NCBI RefSeq assembly: GCF_029542085.1
Contig: NZ_CP107036.1
Location: forward strand, 5,704,001 to 5,768,000
Reading direction: 5' to 3'
Source of the DNA: Sphingobacterium sp. ML3W
Lineage (GTDB): Bacteria; Bacteroidota; Bacteroidia; Sphingobacteriales; Sphingobacteriaceae
Length of the DNA: 64,000 nucleotides
Below the pieces are notes generated by a model that saw nothing but the letters and a program-made list of their open reading frames with translations, did no database searches and was not told the DNA's origin. The position numbers were made by a program, and so were the translations under genes. Below, piece by piece: positions 17,118 to 26,891 of the stretch. The stretch's first letter is position 1; every line of letters begins with the position of its first letter.

Positions 17118-19565
17118 ATGAAAGTTTTAAAATTTGGAGGAACTTCAGTCGGAACAGTAGAAAGTCTGAAAGCAGTCTTAAGTATTGTTAAAAAATCCTA
17201 CGACGCTAAGGAAAAGCCCCTTGTGGTATTATCCGCGATGTCGGGTGTAACAAATTTACTAACCCAATTGGCAGAAGACGCAGCTGAAGGGAAGTCCTTT
17301 TCGGATGGACTTAAATCTTTGGAAGATAAACATTTTGCAGTCGTGAAAGAACTTCTCGCAGTGAAGTTTCAAAATCCTGTTTTCACGAAACTTAAGTTAT
17401 TTTTCAATGAGATCGAGGATCTTCTCCAGGGGATTTTTGCACTGAGAGAATTGAGCAATCAAAGCAAAGACTTAATTCTCAGCTATGGTGAGCGTTGCTC
17501 CAATTATATGGTTTCTAAGGTCATGGAACAGTACATACCGGAAGCTTTATTTATAGATGCCTCACACTATGTAAAGACTGATTCTAATTTCGGTAATGCC
17601 CATTTAAATGAGGCATTGACCGAGCAGCTTGTGAAATCAATGTATATCACCCATGGTGACAAACTGCTGTTTGTGACCGGCTTTATCGGTAGCAACGAGA
17701 ATGGCCGCATTACCACCTTAGGACGAGGCGGATCGGACTATACAGCCGCTATCTTTGGGTCGATATTGGATGCTACGGCGATCGAAATATGGACTGATGT
17801 TAACGGAATGCTGACCGCTGATCCCAGGATCGTGAAAAAAGCATTCTCACTCCCCGTGCTTTCCTATACTGAAGCAATGGAGCTATCTTATTTTGGTGCT
17901 AAAGTCATCTACCCGCCCACCATGATCCCTGCATTTTTGAAAAAAATCCCAATTGTCATTCGTAATACTTTTGAACCTGATTTCTCAGGTACGGTGATCC
18001 AATTTGATAGTGGAAAGACCGCGCTACCAATCAAAGGAATTTCTTCTATTTCGGATATCTCTGTGATCAATCTAAGTGGATCAGGAATGATCGGCAAGTC
18101 AGGGTTTAGCGGACGTCTTTTTACACTGCTGGCTAGGGAGCAAATCAATGTTGTATTGATTACACAATCTTCTTCCGAACACAGTATCACCTTTGCAGTC
18201 AACCCATCGGATGCGAAACGCGCGATCCAGCTGATCGAAATGGAATTTGAATTAGAAATTCAGGCGAATAAATTAGTCATCCCCGCTATCGAGGAAAATC
18301 TATCTGTATTGGCCATTGTCGGTGAAAATATGAAACGTACTCCGGGAATGTCCGGTAGGTTATTTTCTGCACTTGGAAGGAATGGTATCAATGTCCGAGC
18401 AATAGCACAAGGCTCATCCGAATACAATATTTCGGTCATCATCGGCAAAGAAGATTTAGCTAAAGCACTTAATGCTGTTCATGATGCTTTTTTTGCGGAG
18501 TTGAAAAAGACTTTGCATGTGTTTAATATCGGTACAGGTAACATCGGTGCGACGCTATTTAAACAATTAGAGGATCAGCATGATTTTCTGCTCGATAAAA
18601 ATGATATTGAGATCAAAGTTGTTGGAATTTCCAATAGCCGTAAAATGTTGTTCAATACCGAAGGTGTGGAACTAGATAATTGGTCAGCTGAACTCGAGAA
18701 AAATGGTTCCGAGGCAGATCTGGCTTTATTTATCGAAAAAATGAAAGCCCTGAACTTGCCAAACTGTGTTTTCATTGATAATACGGCTAGTAAATTGCCC
18801 GCAACATATTATGAAGATATCTTTAAATCCAATATCTCCATCGTAACCTGTAACAAAATCGCAAATTCTGGAAAATATGCGCAATATAAGACGCTTCGCG
18901 ATACTGCACATAAACATGGAGTGGATTTCTTCTATGAAACAAATGTTGGGGCCGGATTGCCTATCGTAAGGGTTCTTAAAGACTTGATGCTCAGTGGTGA
19001 CCGTATCTTAAAGATCGAGGCTATTCTTTCAGGTACTATATCTTACATCTTCAATAATTTCAAAGACGATGCTACTTTTTTCAATGTTGTAAAGCAAGCA
19101 CAAGAATTGGGCTATACCGAACCGGATCCAAGGGACGATCTGGGGGGAATAGACTTTATGCGTAAAATGTTGATTTTAGCCAGAGACGCTGGTTATCCTG
19201 TTGAAGCGGAAGATGTAGATCTCGGGCCAATTCTTCCGGAAGCCTGCCTGAAAGCCGAGACTGTAGATTCCTTCTACACTGAACTACAAAAGGAGAATAC
19301 CTATTTTGAAGAGATGAAAGCGCGCGCTGCCCGCGAGAACAAAGTAATCCGATATATCGGAAAACTGGAGAATGGAAAGGTTTCCATTGCGATCCAATTT
19401 GTGGATGAAAATCATCCTTTTTATGCGCTGTCTGGTAGTGATAATATTATTTCATTTACGACAGAACGGTATAAAGAGCGTCCTTTGGTTGTAAAAGGCC
19501 CAGGTGCTGGAGCGGAAGTGACTGCAGCAGGTGTTTTTGCAGATTTAGTTAACGTAGGTGCATAA
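17118..19565 (+). CDS. thrA: Bifunctional aspartokinase / homoserine dehydrogenase I
   Basis: 815 residues, the normal length. The aspartokinase part begins KFGGTSVG (residues 4-11) and contains TLGRGGSDYTAA. Two ACT-type regulatory regions lie at about 315-460 (SGRLFTLL... and SGRLFSAL...). Homoserine dehydrogenase starts near 467 with the NAD(P) motif FNIGTGNIGA and includes TNVGAGLPIV and the GTISYIFN/DPRDDLGG region. It catalyses the first and third steps from aspartate to threonine and is probably feedback inhibited by Thr through the ACT domains. It is the first structural gene behind the attenuator. Confidence 0.97.
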   Translation: MKVLKFGGTSVGTVESLKAVLSIVKKSYDAKEKPLVVLSAMSGVTNLLTQLAEDAAEGKSFSDGLKSLEDKHFAVVKELLAVKFQNPVFTKLKLFFNEIEDLLQGIFALRELSNQSKDLILSYGERCSNYMVSKVMEQYIPEALFIDASHYVKTDSNFGNAHLNEALTEQLVKSMYITHGDKLLFVTGFIGSNENGRITTLGRGGSDYTAAIFGSILDATAIEIWTDVNGMLTADPRIVKKAFSLPVLSYTEAMELSYFGAKVIYPPTMIPAFLKKIPIVIRNTFEPDFSGTVIQFDSGKTALPIKGISSISDISVINLSGSGMIGKSGFSGRLFTLLAREQINVVLITQSSSEHSITFAVNPSDAKRAIQLIEMEFELEIQANKLVIPAIEENLSVLAIVGENMKRTPGMSGRLFSALGRNGINVRAIAQGSSEYNISVIIGKEDLAKALNAVHDAFFAELKKTLHVFNIGTGNIGATLFKQLEDQHDFLLDKNDIEIKVVGISNSRKMLFNTEGVELDNWSAELEKNGSEADLALFIEKMKALNLPNCVFIDNTASKLPATYYEDIFKSNISIVTCNKIANSGKYAQYKTLRDTAHKHGVDFFYETNVGAGLPIVRVLKDLMLSGDRILKIEAILSGTISYIFNNFKDDATFFNVVKQAQELGYTEPDPRDDLGGIDFMRKMLILARDAGYPVEAEDVDLGPILPEACLKAETVDSFYTELQKENTYFEEMKARAARENKVIRYIGKLENGKVSIAIQFVDENHPFYALSGSDNIISFTTERYKERPLVVKGPGAGAEVTAAGVFADLVNVGA

Positions 19566-19596
19566 AACTATTTTAGAGGAAATAACGACTGAAGTA

Positions 19597-20592
19597 ATGG
19601 CCAATAATTTAAATGTAGAATATCTAAAAGGTAAAGTAATCGATTTAGACAAGATGTTACCCGAAGTTCGGGTATTTGCTCCCGCAACTGTAGCGAATAT
19701 GATCTGTGGTTTTGATATACTGGGCTTTGCTGTGGAGCAGCCAGGAGATGAGGTGATCATGCGACGCAAGCAGCAACCCGGCGTGACTATAAAGCAAATT
19801 ACAGGAGATGACGGTAGACTCCCGCTCGATCCGAGCAAAAATACCGTTTCGGCTTGTGTTCAGTACCTGTTGCAGGCGCTAAATATTGCTTCGAAAGTAG
19901 GTGTTGAAATTGAATTGCACAAGCACATGCCAATCGGATCTGGCTTGGGATCCAGTGCCGCGAGTACGGTGGCTGGGCTCTTTGCGATTAATGTTATGCT
20001 TGGTAATCCATTGACAAAAGAAGAACTTTTACCATTTTGTGTCGAGGGGGAACGGTTGGCCTGTGGCACCGGACATGCTGATAACGTTGCACCAGCGCTT
20101 TATGGTGGTATTACGTTGATCAGAGGAAACGAACCTTTAGATGTTATTTCAATTCCTTCACCGAAGGAGTTAGTGGCAGCCGTCGTATTTCCACAAGTAG
20201 ATGTCCCTACACGTGATGCCCGACAATTAATTAAAGATAAAGTGCTATTAAAAGATGCTGTAACACAATGGGGCAATATTGCTGGGTTGGTCGCAGCATT
20301 ATTTATGGAAGATTATGATTTGATTGCCCGAAGTATGAAAGATATCCTAATTGAGCCTACGCGCGCGATCCTGATTCCACAGTTTTATGAAATGAAGGAA
20401 ATCGCTCTACAACATGGAGCCTTGAGTTTCGGGATATCCGGTTCAGGTCCCTCGGTAGTCGCGATCACACGGGATGAGCAGATCGCAAAAAGTATTGCAG
20501 ACAGAATTCAGGCTCATCTCAAAGAAAATGAAATCGACAGCTTCGGTTATGTGTCAAAGGTAAATATCGAAGGACCAAGGGTGTTAAATTAG
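19597..20592 (+). CDS. thrB: Homoserine kinase
   Basis: A GHMP kinase of 331 residues from the ATG at 19597. A GTG at 19558 overlaps thrA and is less likely; an ATG at 19654 (MLPEVRVFAPATVAN) would give 312 residues, nearer the usual length, so the start is open. Motifs are the N-terminal APATVANMICGFD, the phosphate loop PIGSGLGSSAAS and the C-terminal GISGSGPS. It phosphorylates homoserine with ATP before ThrC. It is the second gene of the operon. Confidence 0.95.
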   Translation: MANNLNVEYLKGKVIDLDKMLPEVRVFAPATVANMICGFDILGFAVEQPGDEVIMRRKQQPGVTIKQITGDDGRLPLDPSKNTVSACVQYLLQALNIASKVGVEIELHKHMPIGSGLGSSAASTVAGLFAINVMLGNPLTKEELLPFCVEGERLACGTGHADNVAPALYGGITLIRGNEPLDVISIPSPKELVAAVVFPQVDVPTRDARQLIKDKVLLKDAVTQWGNIAGLVAALFMEDYDLIARSMKDILIEPTRAILIPQFYEMKEIALQHGALSFGISGSGPSVVAITRDEQIAKSIADRIQAHLKENEIDSFGYVSKVNIEGPRVLN

Positions 20593-20719
20593 AGATTTTA
20601 CTGTACCATGCGTGTAAAAACTAAGCAAGGTGCAAAGTATCTTACTGATTGCATAAAAATCGTATAATGTGCTCTTTTTGATTAATCAGAATAAATGTAC
20701 ATCAAATAAGTATTAAAAG

Positions 20720-22027
20720 ATGAAATTTTACAGTACAAATAATAAGACATTAGCTGTTTCTTTTAAAGATGCAGTGTTTAATTCGCTGCCAGCGGATAAA
20801 GGGTTGTATATGCCCGAGCAAATTCCGCAATTGGATCCATTGTTTATCAAAAATATACAACAATATTCCCTACAGGAAATTGCTTTGGAGGTTGCTTCAA
20901 CTCTTTTGGGCAATGATATTCCTAAACCAGATCTAAAGAAGATTGTTGATGAAGCGATTAATTTTGAGGCACCCGTAAAATTCCTGAACAACAGTACAGC
21001 TGTTTTGGAGCTATTTCACGGGCCTTCTTATGCCTTTAAGGATTTTGGAGCCCGGTTTATGAGCCGTATCATGGGGTATTTTTCTAAAGCCGACGATAAG
21101 TTGCTGGACGTACTTGTCGCAACTTCTGGTGATACAGGAGGGGCTGTAGCCTTAGGTTTCTTAGGGGTAGAGGGAACTCGCGTTACAATATTATACCCCA
21201 AAGGCAAAGTCTCCGAGGTGCAGGAGCTTCAGTTGACTACAAATGGGCAAAATATACGCGCATTAGAGGTAGATGGTACATTTGACGACTGTCAGGCACT
21301 TGTGAAGCAGGCTTTTAATGATGGGGAACTCAATCAGACTTTGCGGTTAACATCGGCCAATTCAATTAATATTGCCCGATTGATCCCACAGACCTTTTAT
21401 TACTTTTATGCCTACGCGCAACTAAGATCCCAAGGGATCAATGAAGTCGTATTTACTGTGCCAAGTGGTAATTTTGGGAATATTGGGGCAGGTTTATTGG
21501 CTTACAAAATGGGGCTTCCTGTCAAACATTTTGTGGCAGCGACAAATGTCAACGATACAGTACCACGATTCCTTTCTTCGGGACAATATGAGCCTAAACC
21601 TTCTGTTCAGACATTGAGTAATGCTATGGATGTTGGAGACCCAAGCAACTGGGTACGGATTCAGGATCTTTTTGCAGCTAATCTAGCGGAGTTAAAAGCT
21701 ATGCTCTCTTCTTATACCTTTACTGACGAGGAAACAAAAGTTGGGATGGATAAGCTTGTTAAAGATGCAAATTATATCGCCTGTCCTCATACTGCCATTG
21801 CTTGGTTGGGAGCACAAGCCTATGCGAAGGAATATCCAGGTACTTACGCTTCGGTATTCTTATCGACGGCACATCCTTGTAAATTTCCGGATGCAATAGA
21901 TGCTGATGTATTTGCAAAAATTGTATTGCCGGACGGTGCAGAAGCGTTGCAGGGAAAAGAAAAATTAGCGGAACCTTTGGCGGTAAACTTCGAAGCGTTC
22001 AAAAGATATCTAATCAACCATAACTAA
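20720..22027 (+). CDS. thrC: Threonine synthase
   Basis: 435 residues. The PLP lysine is in YAFKDFGARFM, and ATSGDTGGAVALGF and VPSGNFGN are the phosphate-binding and substrate loops. It converts O-phosphohomoserine to threonine. It lies 127 bases after thrB with no visible terminator between, so it is probably co-transcribed. It ends before a G/C-rich terminator. Confidence 0.97.
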   Translation: MKFYSTNNKTLAVSFKDAVFNSLPADKGLYMPEQIPQLDPLFIKNIQQYSLQEIALEVASTLLGNDIPKPDLKKIVDEAINFEAPVKFLNNSTAVLELFHGPSYAFKDFGARFMSRIMGYFSKADDKLLDVLVATSGDTGGAVALGFLGVEGTRVTILYPKGKVSEVQELQLTTNGQNIRALEVDGTFDDCQALVKQAFNDGELNQTLRLTSANSINIARLIPQTFYYFYAYAQLRSQGINEVVFTVPSGNFGNIGAGLLAYKMGLPVKHFVAATNVNDTVPRFLSSGQYEPKPSVQTLSNAMDVGDPSNWVRIQDLFAANLAELKAMLSSYTFTDEETKVGMDKLVKDANYIACPHTAIAWLGAQAYAKEYPGTYASVFLSTAHPCKFPDAIDADVFAKIVLPDGAEALQGKEKLAEPLAVNFEAFKRYLINHN

Positions 22028-22032
22028 ACCCG

Positions 22033-22065
22033 AAGGGGGCGATCTTTTTGAACGTCCCCCTTTTT
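22033..22065 (+). terminator. Rho-independent terminator of the thr operon
   Basis: G5/C5-based stem (gggggcg ... cgtccccc) followed by tttttctc, six bases after the thrC stop. Confidence 0.85.
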
Positions 22066-22069
22066 CTCT

Positions 22070-22134
22070 ATTCGTAACTCCTCCCATAATCTCTTTTCAA
22101 ATCTTTAATTCTTTGAGGGGCTTTCACTTTTTGG
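22070..22134 (+). repeat. Intergenic repeat copy A (about 65 bp)
   Basis: The segment from attcgta to ctttttgg is related to copy B at 24767-24828: both share attcgta, ctctttt, aattct, gggg(g)cttt and actttttgg in the same order with small indels. Each copy sits just behind a terminator. It may be the mark of a dispersed intergenic repeat family. Confidence 0.55.
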
Positions 22135-22222
22135 ATAGTGTTTTTATAAACTAGCTCTTATCGATGATGGCTTAGGTATTAGCTGTTTTTGTTGCTTATG
22201 CTATTTATATCGTATGTTTCAT

Positions 22223-22251
22223 TTGGATGTCGAAATAATAAGTTAATTTTG
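22223..22251 (+). promoter_or_regulatory. Promoter of the rRNA methyltransferase gene, possibly leaderless
   Basis: TTG at 22223-22225 and TAATTTTG at 22244-22251 (a full TAnnTTTG match) are 18 bases apart. The -7 box ends only five bases before the ATG at 22257, so the transcript would start at or beside the start codon. Confidence 0.5.
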
Positions 22252-22256
22252 CAGTA

Positions 22257-23444
22257 ATGAAATCAGTTTATTTGAATAAGGGTAAGGATAAAGCTGCCTG
22301 GCAATTGCATCCTTGGGTATTTTCTGGAGCAATTAAATCATTGTCCGATAAGATTGAAGATGGCGAAATTGTAGGGGTTTACAATGCCGAGCGTGAGTTT
22401 ATTGCGTATGGATTGTTTCACAATAGTTCGCGGGTGGCCATCCGTTTACTGGAATGGAATCCACAAGCTCAGATTGATGCGGATTGGTGGCGCACCCGTA
22501 TTCAAAAGGCGGTGGCAGCTAGACAACATTTGCTGCAGGAAGGCATTACCAATACCGTTCGTTTGATTTTTGCCGAGGCAGACTTTCTTCCTGGATTAAT
22601 TGCGGATAAGTATGCTGATTTTATTTCTATTCAGGTCCATTCTGTAGGAGTAGAAAAAGTTAAAGATATCATTATTGCGGAGCTAAATATGTTGCTAAAT
22701 CCTACTGGAATTTATGAGCGGAGTGATCTGAAATCTCGTGAGCATGAGGGCCTACCAGATACAAATGGTCTTTTGTCGGGAGAGGTACCACCTGAATTTG
22801 TGGACGTCATCGAAAATGGCCTTCATTATAAGGTAAATATCATTGATGGGCAAAAATCAGGTTTCTATTGTGACCAACGTGAGAATAGGTTATTGACAGC
22901 GCAGTATGTTATCAATAAAAAGGTATTGGATTGTTTCTGTTATTCTGGTGGATTTACATTGAACAGCTTAAAAGCTGGTGCAAGTGAAGTTGTGTCCGTA
23001 GATAGCTCTGCGTTGGCGATTGAAACTCTTGAAAAAAATGTAGCCGAAAACGGATTTGAGCCAAGTCGGCATAAAGCGATATTGTCTGACGTCAATAAGC
23101 AATTGCGTAAGTTTGTAGATGAGGGTGAAAAATTCGATTTGATAGTCTTGGATCCTCCAAAGTATGCACCTTCCCGTTCAGCTTTGGAAAGAGCGTCACG
23201 GGCTTATAAAGATTTAAATCGTCGGGGTTTAATGCTGTTGAATAGCGGTGGGTTATTGGCGACATTCTCATGTTCTGGAGCGATGGATATGGACACCTTT
23301 AAACAGGTGCTTGCCTGGGCCGCATTGGACGCAGGTAAAGAGATACAGTTTATTCGACAATTCCATCAACCCGAAGATCATCCTGTTAGGGCCTCCTTTC
23401 CAGAGGGAGAATACCTCAAAGGACTGTTGGTACGCGTATTATAA
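22257..23444 (+). CDS. RlmI-like 23S rRNA (cytosine-C5) methyltransferase
   Basis: 395 residues. An N-terminal PUA-like RNA-binding part (KGKDKAAWQLHPWVFSGAI) is followed by a Rossmann methyltransferase: GQKSGFYCDQRENR, SAM loop VLDCFCYSGGFTLNSLKAG, DPPKYAPSR and TFSCSGAM. This is the RlmI/RlmK architecture of SAM-dependent cytosine C5 methylation of 23S rRNA; the exact target base is not provable here. It begins a short unit with the MFS gene 60 bases downstream. Confidence 0.9.
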   Translation: MKSVYLNKGKDKAAWQLHPWVFSGAIKSLSDKIEDGEIVGVYNAEREFIAYGLFHNSSRVAIRLLEWNPQAQIDADWWRTRIQKAVAARQHLLQEGITNTVRLIFAEADFLPGLIADKYADFISIQVHSVGVEKVKDIIIAELNMLLNPTGIYERSDLKSREHEGLPDTNGLLSGEVPPEFVDVIENGLHYKVNIIDGQKSGFYCDQRENRLLTAQYVINKKVLDCFCYSGGFTLNSLKAGASEVVSVDSSALAIETLEKNVAENGFEPSRHKAILSDVNKQLRKFVDEGEKFDLIVLDPPKYAPSRSALERASRAYKDLNRRGLMLLNSGGLLATFSCSGAMDMDTFKQVLAWAALDAGKEIQFIRQFHQPEDHPVRASFPEGEYLKGLLVRVL

Positions 23445-23504
23445 ATAAATGCAGATATATAGGTTGATTTGAATAAATCGACCTTTTTAATTTAAAGCGA
23501 AATC

Positions 23505-24701
23505 ATGATCAAAGAAAAAGAAACTAGACCTATTTTTTCTATTTTGTTTGCCGTGAGTATGGTGCACCTGCTGAATGATCTTATTCAGGCTGTAATTCCT
23601 GCCACATACCCTTTATTAAAAGAAGAGCATCACTTGAGTTTTTCTCAGGTGGGGATGATTACATTAGTATATCAGATTGCCGCTTCAATTTTTCAGCCTG
23701 TTGTAGGCTCATTTACGGACAAACATCCTGTTCCATATTCACAGATTATCGGTATGTCCTTTTCGCTTGTAGGCATGTTGTTGTTTTCCCAGGCACATAG
23801 CTATGCATGGATATTGTTCTCCGTTTTTCTCGTTGGGATCGGATCCTCAATTTTCCATCCGGAGTCCTCACGTGTGGCTTACATGGCCTCAGGTGGCAGA
23901 AGGAGTATGGCACAGTCCATTTTTCAGATCGGTGGGAATGCAGGGACAGCTCTAGCACCTATTATAGTTGCTTTTCTGGTCTTACCTCGAGGGCAGCAGG
24001 CTATTGCTTGGATGTGCTTATTTACAATTGTTGGCCAGTTTATTTCCTATTATATCGGCACTTGGTATAAGCGTCGTCTTGCAAATGTTTCGAGATCAAC
24101 AAAAAGGAATATTCGTGTTCCAGATCTTCCCAATTCACGTATTGTCGCAACTGTCATTATCCTATTGTTGTTAATCGTTTCTAAATATTTCTATATCGCA
24201 AGTATTACTAATTATTTTCAGTTTTACACGATGAAAAAATTTGGCATCAATGAGGTGGAGGCACAGGTTTACTTGTTTTATTTTCTGATCGCCGTTGCGG
24301 TTGGCACCTTATTAGGGGGAGCATTTGGGGATCGTTTTGGAAGGAAATATGTGATTTGGTTCTCCGTTTTAGGCGTAGCTCCCTTCGCTTTGGCCTTACC
24401 CTATGTTGGTCTTACAATGACCGGGATACTGATTGTGATCATCGGATTAATATTGTCATCCGCTTTTCCTGCAATTATTGTATATGCACAGGAGTTATTG
24501 CCTAAGAAGTTGGGTATGGTCTCTGGTTTGTTTTATGGATTTGCATTTGGCATGGGAGGGATCGGGTCTGCCGTACTCGGATGGCAGGCAGATCATACAT
24601 CCATCGAATTTATTTACCATCTGTGTTCGTATTTACCCTTAATCGGTGTCGTCGCCTATTTTCTTCCTAATCTACAGAAAACGCCCTATAAAGAGATTTA
24701 G
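23505..24701 (+). CDS. MFS transporter of the fosmidomycin-resistance (Fsr) type
   Basis: 398 residues, about 12 transmembrane helices in two halves. GIGSSIFHPESSRVA..ASGGRRSMAQSIFQIGGN is the hallmark of Fsr-type efflux proteins, and the second half repeats the MFS loop GGAFGDRFGRKYV. It is predicted to be a proton-driven exporter in the inner membrane; the real substrate is unknown. Confidence 0.9.
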   Translation: MIKEKETRPIFSILFAVSMVHLLNDLIQAVIPATYPLLKEEHHLSFSQVGMITLVYQIAASIFQPVVGSFTDKHPVPYSQIIGMSFSLVGMLLFSQAHSYAWILFSVFLVGIGSSIFHPESSRVAYMASGGRRSMAQSIFQIGGNAGTALAPIIVAFLVLPRGQQAIAWMCLFTIVGQFISYYIGTWYKRRLANVSRSTKRNIRVPDLPNSRIVATVIILLLLIVSKYFYIASITNYFQFYTMKKFGINEVEAQVYLFYFLIAVAVGTLLGGAFGDRFGRKYVIWFSVLGVAPFALALPYVGLTMTGILIVIIGLILSSAFPAIIVYAQELLPKKLGMVSGLFYGFAFGMGGIGSAVLGWQADHTSIEFIYHLCSYLPLIGVVAYFLPNLQKTPYKEI

Positions 24702-24715
24702 AATATGATATATTA

Positions 24716-24756
24716 AAAAGCGGGAGTGTCCAAAAAGGTTGGATACTCCCGCTTTT
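24716..24756. terminator. Rho-independent terminator
   Basis: Stem aaaagcgggagt.tcc/gga.actcccgctttt after the MFS gene, usable on both strands. Confidence 0.85.
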
Positions 24757-24766
24757 CTTTAGTATT

Positions 24767-24828
24767 ATTCGTATCCCCTTAAAACCTCTTTTGAAGTAAT
24801 CAATTCTCAGGGGGCTTTTACTTTTTGG
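24767..24828 (+). repeat. Intergenic repeat copy B (about 62 bp)
   Basis: Second copy of the repeat at 22070-22134, again in the same orientation and directly downstream of a terminator. Confidence 0.55.
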
Positions 24829-24846
24829 GCAATTTTCTCTTTTATA

Positions 24847-25608
24847 CTATTTGATACAGTCCATCCAGGCTGCTGCCATTAATTGTGCTCCAGCTAGAGT
24901 AGGGTGCACACCATCCGCTGCCCAATAGGCTCCTGGGGCAGTCTTTTGGGCATTATCAAAGATTTTTTGATAGGGAAGGAGTATCGCGTTGAATTCTTTC
25001 GCAACATTACGTGCAGTCTCTTGATAGGCTAAAAATTTGGGGTACCAAGCATCCGTGATATGGCCTACACCTTTTATAGCAAAAGGTTCTCCAATAATCA
25101 GTTTAACATTCGGAAGTTTTTGTAGTGTCTCATGCAACAATTGCTGGTACTGCGATTTATATTCTTCAACGGTCGTTTTGGCGCCGCGGTCTATCGTTCG
25201 CCAAAAATCATTTACGCCGATCAAGATACTTAATACTGTTGGTTTGAATGCCAATGTATCCTCCGCCCAACGTTTTTGAAGGTCGGGAACACGATTGCCA
25301 CTAATCCCAGTATTATAGACCTTCAGTTTCTTTGCGGCATATTTATTCAATAATTCGCTTGTGGCCAACAAGGCATACCCCTGACCTAGGGCTTTGGTGT
25401 CATTGGGATTTCTGTTATTCCTATCGCGGCCTACATCCGTAATGGAATCCCCCTGAAATAGGATGACATCTTCGTCATTCAAACTTATTTTTGAAGATTT
25501 GAAACTATCTTCATGGGCATAAGCTTCGTTGCCCAATAAATTGGCTCCAGTCAAAAGACCGGCGCCAATGATACTTTTTTTGATAAATGATCTGCGGTTT
25601 GTGCTCAT
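24847..25608 (-). CDS. SGNH/GDSL-family esterase with Tat-like signal
   Basis: 253 residues from the ATG at 25608 (MSTNRRSFIKKS). An earlier in-frame ATG at 25650 would overlap the aminotransferase gene and would move the signal inward. The N-terminus has a twin-arginine-like signal (RRSFIKKS, then IIGAGLLTGANLLG). SGNH blocks are GDSITD (Ser), the Gly block NTGISGNRV, GVNDFW (Asn) and DGVHPT (Asp, His). It is probably an exported lipase or carbohydrate esterase. It follows the aminotransferase by 34 bases. Confidence 0.87.
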   Translation of the reverse strand: MSTNRRSFIKKSIIGAGLLTGANLLGNEAYAHEDSFKSSKISLNDEDVILFQGDSITDVGRDRNNRNPNDTKALGQGYALLATSELLNKYAAKKLKVYNTGISGNRVPDLQKRWAEDTLAFKPTVLSILIGVNDFWRTIDRGAKTTVEEYKSQYQQLLHETLQKLPNVKLIIGEPFAIKGVGHITDAWYPKFLAYQETARNVAKEFNAILLPYQKIFDNAQKTAPGAYWAADGVHPTLAGAQLMAAAWMDCIK

Positions 25609-25642
25609 TATTAGGTTTTTGTTATGCTTAAAGTTACATACT

Positions 25643-26830
25643 TTAAGCATACTTTTCCAAACCTTTTATAATGATGTTACAGGCTTTTTCAATTTCAGCT
25701 TCCGTAATGGTCAATGGTGGAGCCACGCGAAGTGCTGTTTCACAGTGAAGATACCAGTCAATCATAACACCATGCTCTGCACAGTATTTACTGACGTTAT
25801 AAACCTGCTCAAAGTTGTCCAATTGTAAGCACATCATAAGGCCTTGGCCCCGGATTTCTTTAATTGCTGGATGACTGAGCTTTTCCCTAAATAAGTTGGC
25901 CTTATGGGCTACCTGTTCAACCAGTTTTTCGGATTTGATCACTGCGAGCGATGCACGTGCGGCAGCACAGCTCACGGGATGTCCTCCGAATGTGGTGATA
26001 TGACCCAACATTGGATTGTCTTTAATGACATCCATTACTTCTTTAGCGGCAACAAAGGCGCCCAATGGCATACCGCCACCAATGCCTTTGGCCAACATCA
26101 GTATATCAGGTACAATACCGAAATGTTCGAAGGCAAACAGTTTTCCTGTACGACCAAAACCAGTCTGGATTTCATCGAAAATTAAAAGGGTGCCAGTTTC
26201 GTCACAACGTTTTCTTACCGCTTGCATATAGGCTATATCTGGGACCCTGACACCAGCCTCTCCTTGAATAGCCTCTAGGATCACAGCGGCTGTTTCAGTT
26301 GTAATTTTCGTTAAGTCTTGCGGGTCATTAAACGTAATAAAGTCTATTTCTGGAAGGAGTGGGGCATAAGCCTTACGATAATCATCGTTTCCAATAAGGC
26401 TAAGTGCACCCTGTGTACTTCCATGGTAGGCCTTTTTTGCAGCGATAATCTGTCTCCGTCCAGTATATTTCTTGGCTATTTTCATAGACCCTTCGACAGC
26501 TTCCGCACCACTGTTGGTCAGGTATACTGATTGAAAATTTGTAGGTAATTCCGCAAGTAATTCTGTTGCAAACTGGACTTGAGGGGCTTGTACAAATTCA
26601 CCATAAACAGTGACATGCAAATACTGATCGAGCTGAGCCTTTATTGCTTCGAGTACCTTGGGGTGACGATGTCCGATATTACTCACATTAAAACCGGAGA
26701 CAAGATCCATATATTCTTCCCCATTTGGCCCATAAAGGTAGACACCCTCGGCCTTAACCACTTCAACCAACCTAGGTGAGCTAGAGGTTTGAGCAGTGTT
26801 CATCAAAAATAATTCTCTATTGCTTAGCAT
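25643..26830 (-). CDS. Class III aminotransferase (ornithine/acetylornithine type)
   Basis: About 395 residues from the ATG at 26830 (MLSNRELF); the in-frame ATG at 26869 falls inside the upstream terminator hairpin and is rejected. The PLP Lys is in LMLAKGIGGGMPLGAF; NSGAEAVEGSMKIAKKYTGR and IFDEIQTGFGRTG are class III fold II motifs. The enzyme moves an amino group from an omega-amino acid such as ornithine; no partner gene identifies the substrate. The SGNH gene follows in the same direction. Confidence 0.9.
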   Translation of the reverse strand: MLSNRELFLMNTAQTSSSPRLVEVVKAEGVYLYGPNGEEYMDLVSGFNVSNIGHRHPKVLEAIKAQLDQYLHVTVYGEFVQAPQVQFATELLAELPTNFQSVYLTNSGAEAVEGSMKIAKKYTGRRQIIAAKKAYHGSTQGALSLIGNDDYRKAYAPLLPEIDFITFNDPQDLTKITTETAAVILEAIQGEAGVRVPDIAYMQAVRKRCDETGTLLIFDEIQTGFGRTGKLFAFEHFGIVPDILMLAKGIGGGMPLGAFVAAKEVMDVIKDNPMLGHITTFGGHPVSCAAARASLAVIKSEKLVEQVAHKANLFREKLSHPAIKEIRGQGLMMCLQLDNFEQVYNVSKYCAEHGVMIDWYLHCETALRVAPPLTITEAEIEKACNIIIKGLEKYA

Positions 26831-26851
26831 GATTTTACAAATGTCCGAAAA

Positions 26852-26886
26852 TAAAAAAGAAGTCTTCAAGACTTCTTTTTTATTTT
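26852..26886 (-). terminator. Rho-independent terminator of the sigma-factor cluster
   Basis: Near-perfect palindrome (aaaaaagaagtctt c aagacttctttttt), six bases after the stop of the Spy-like gene. Confidence 0.85.
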
Positions 26887-26891
26887 TGAGA

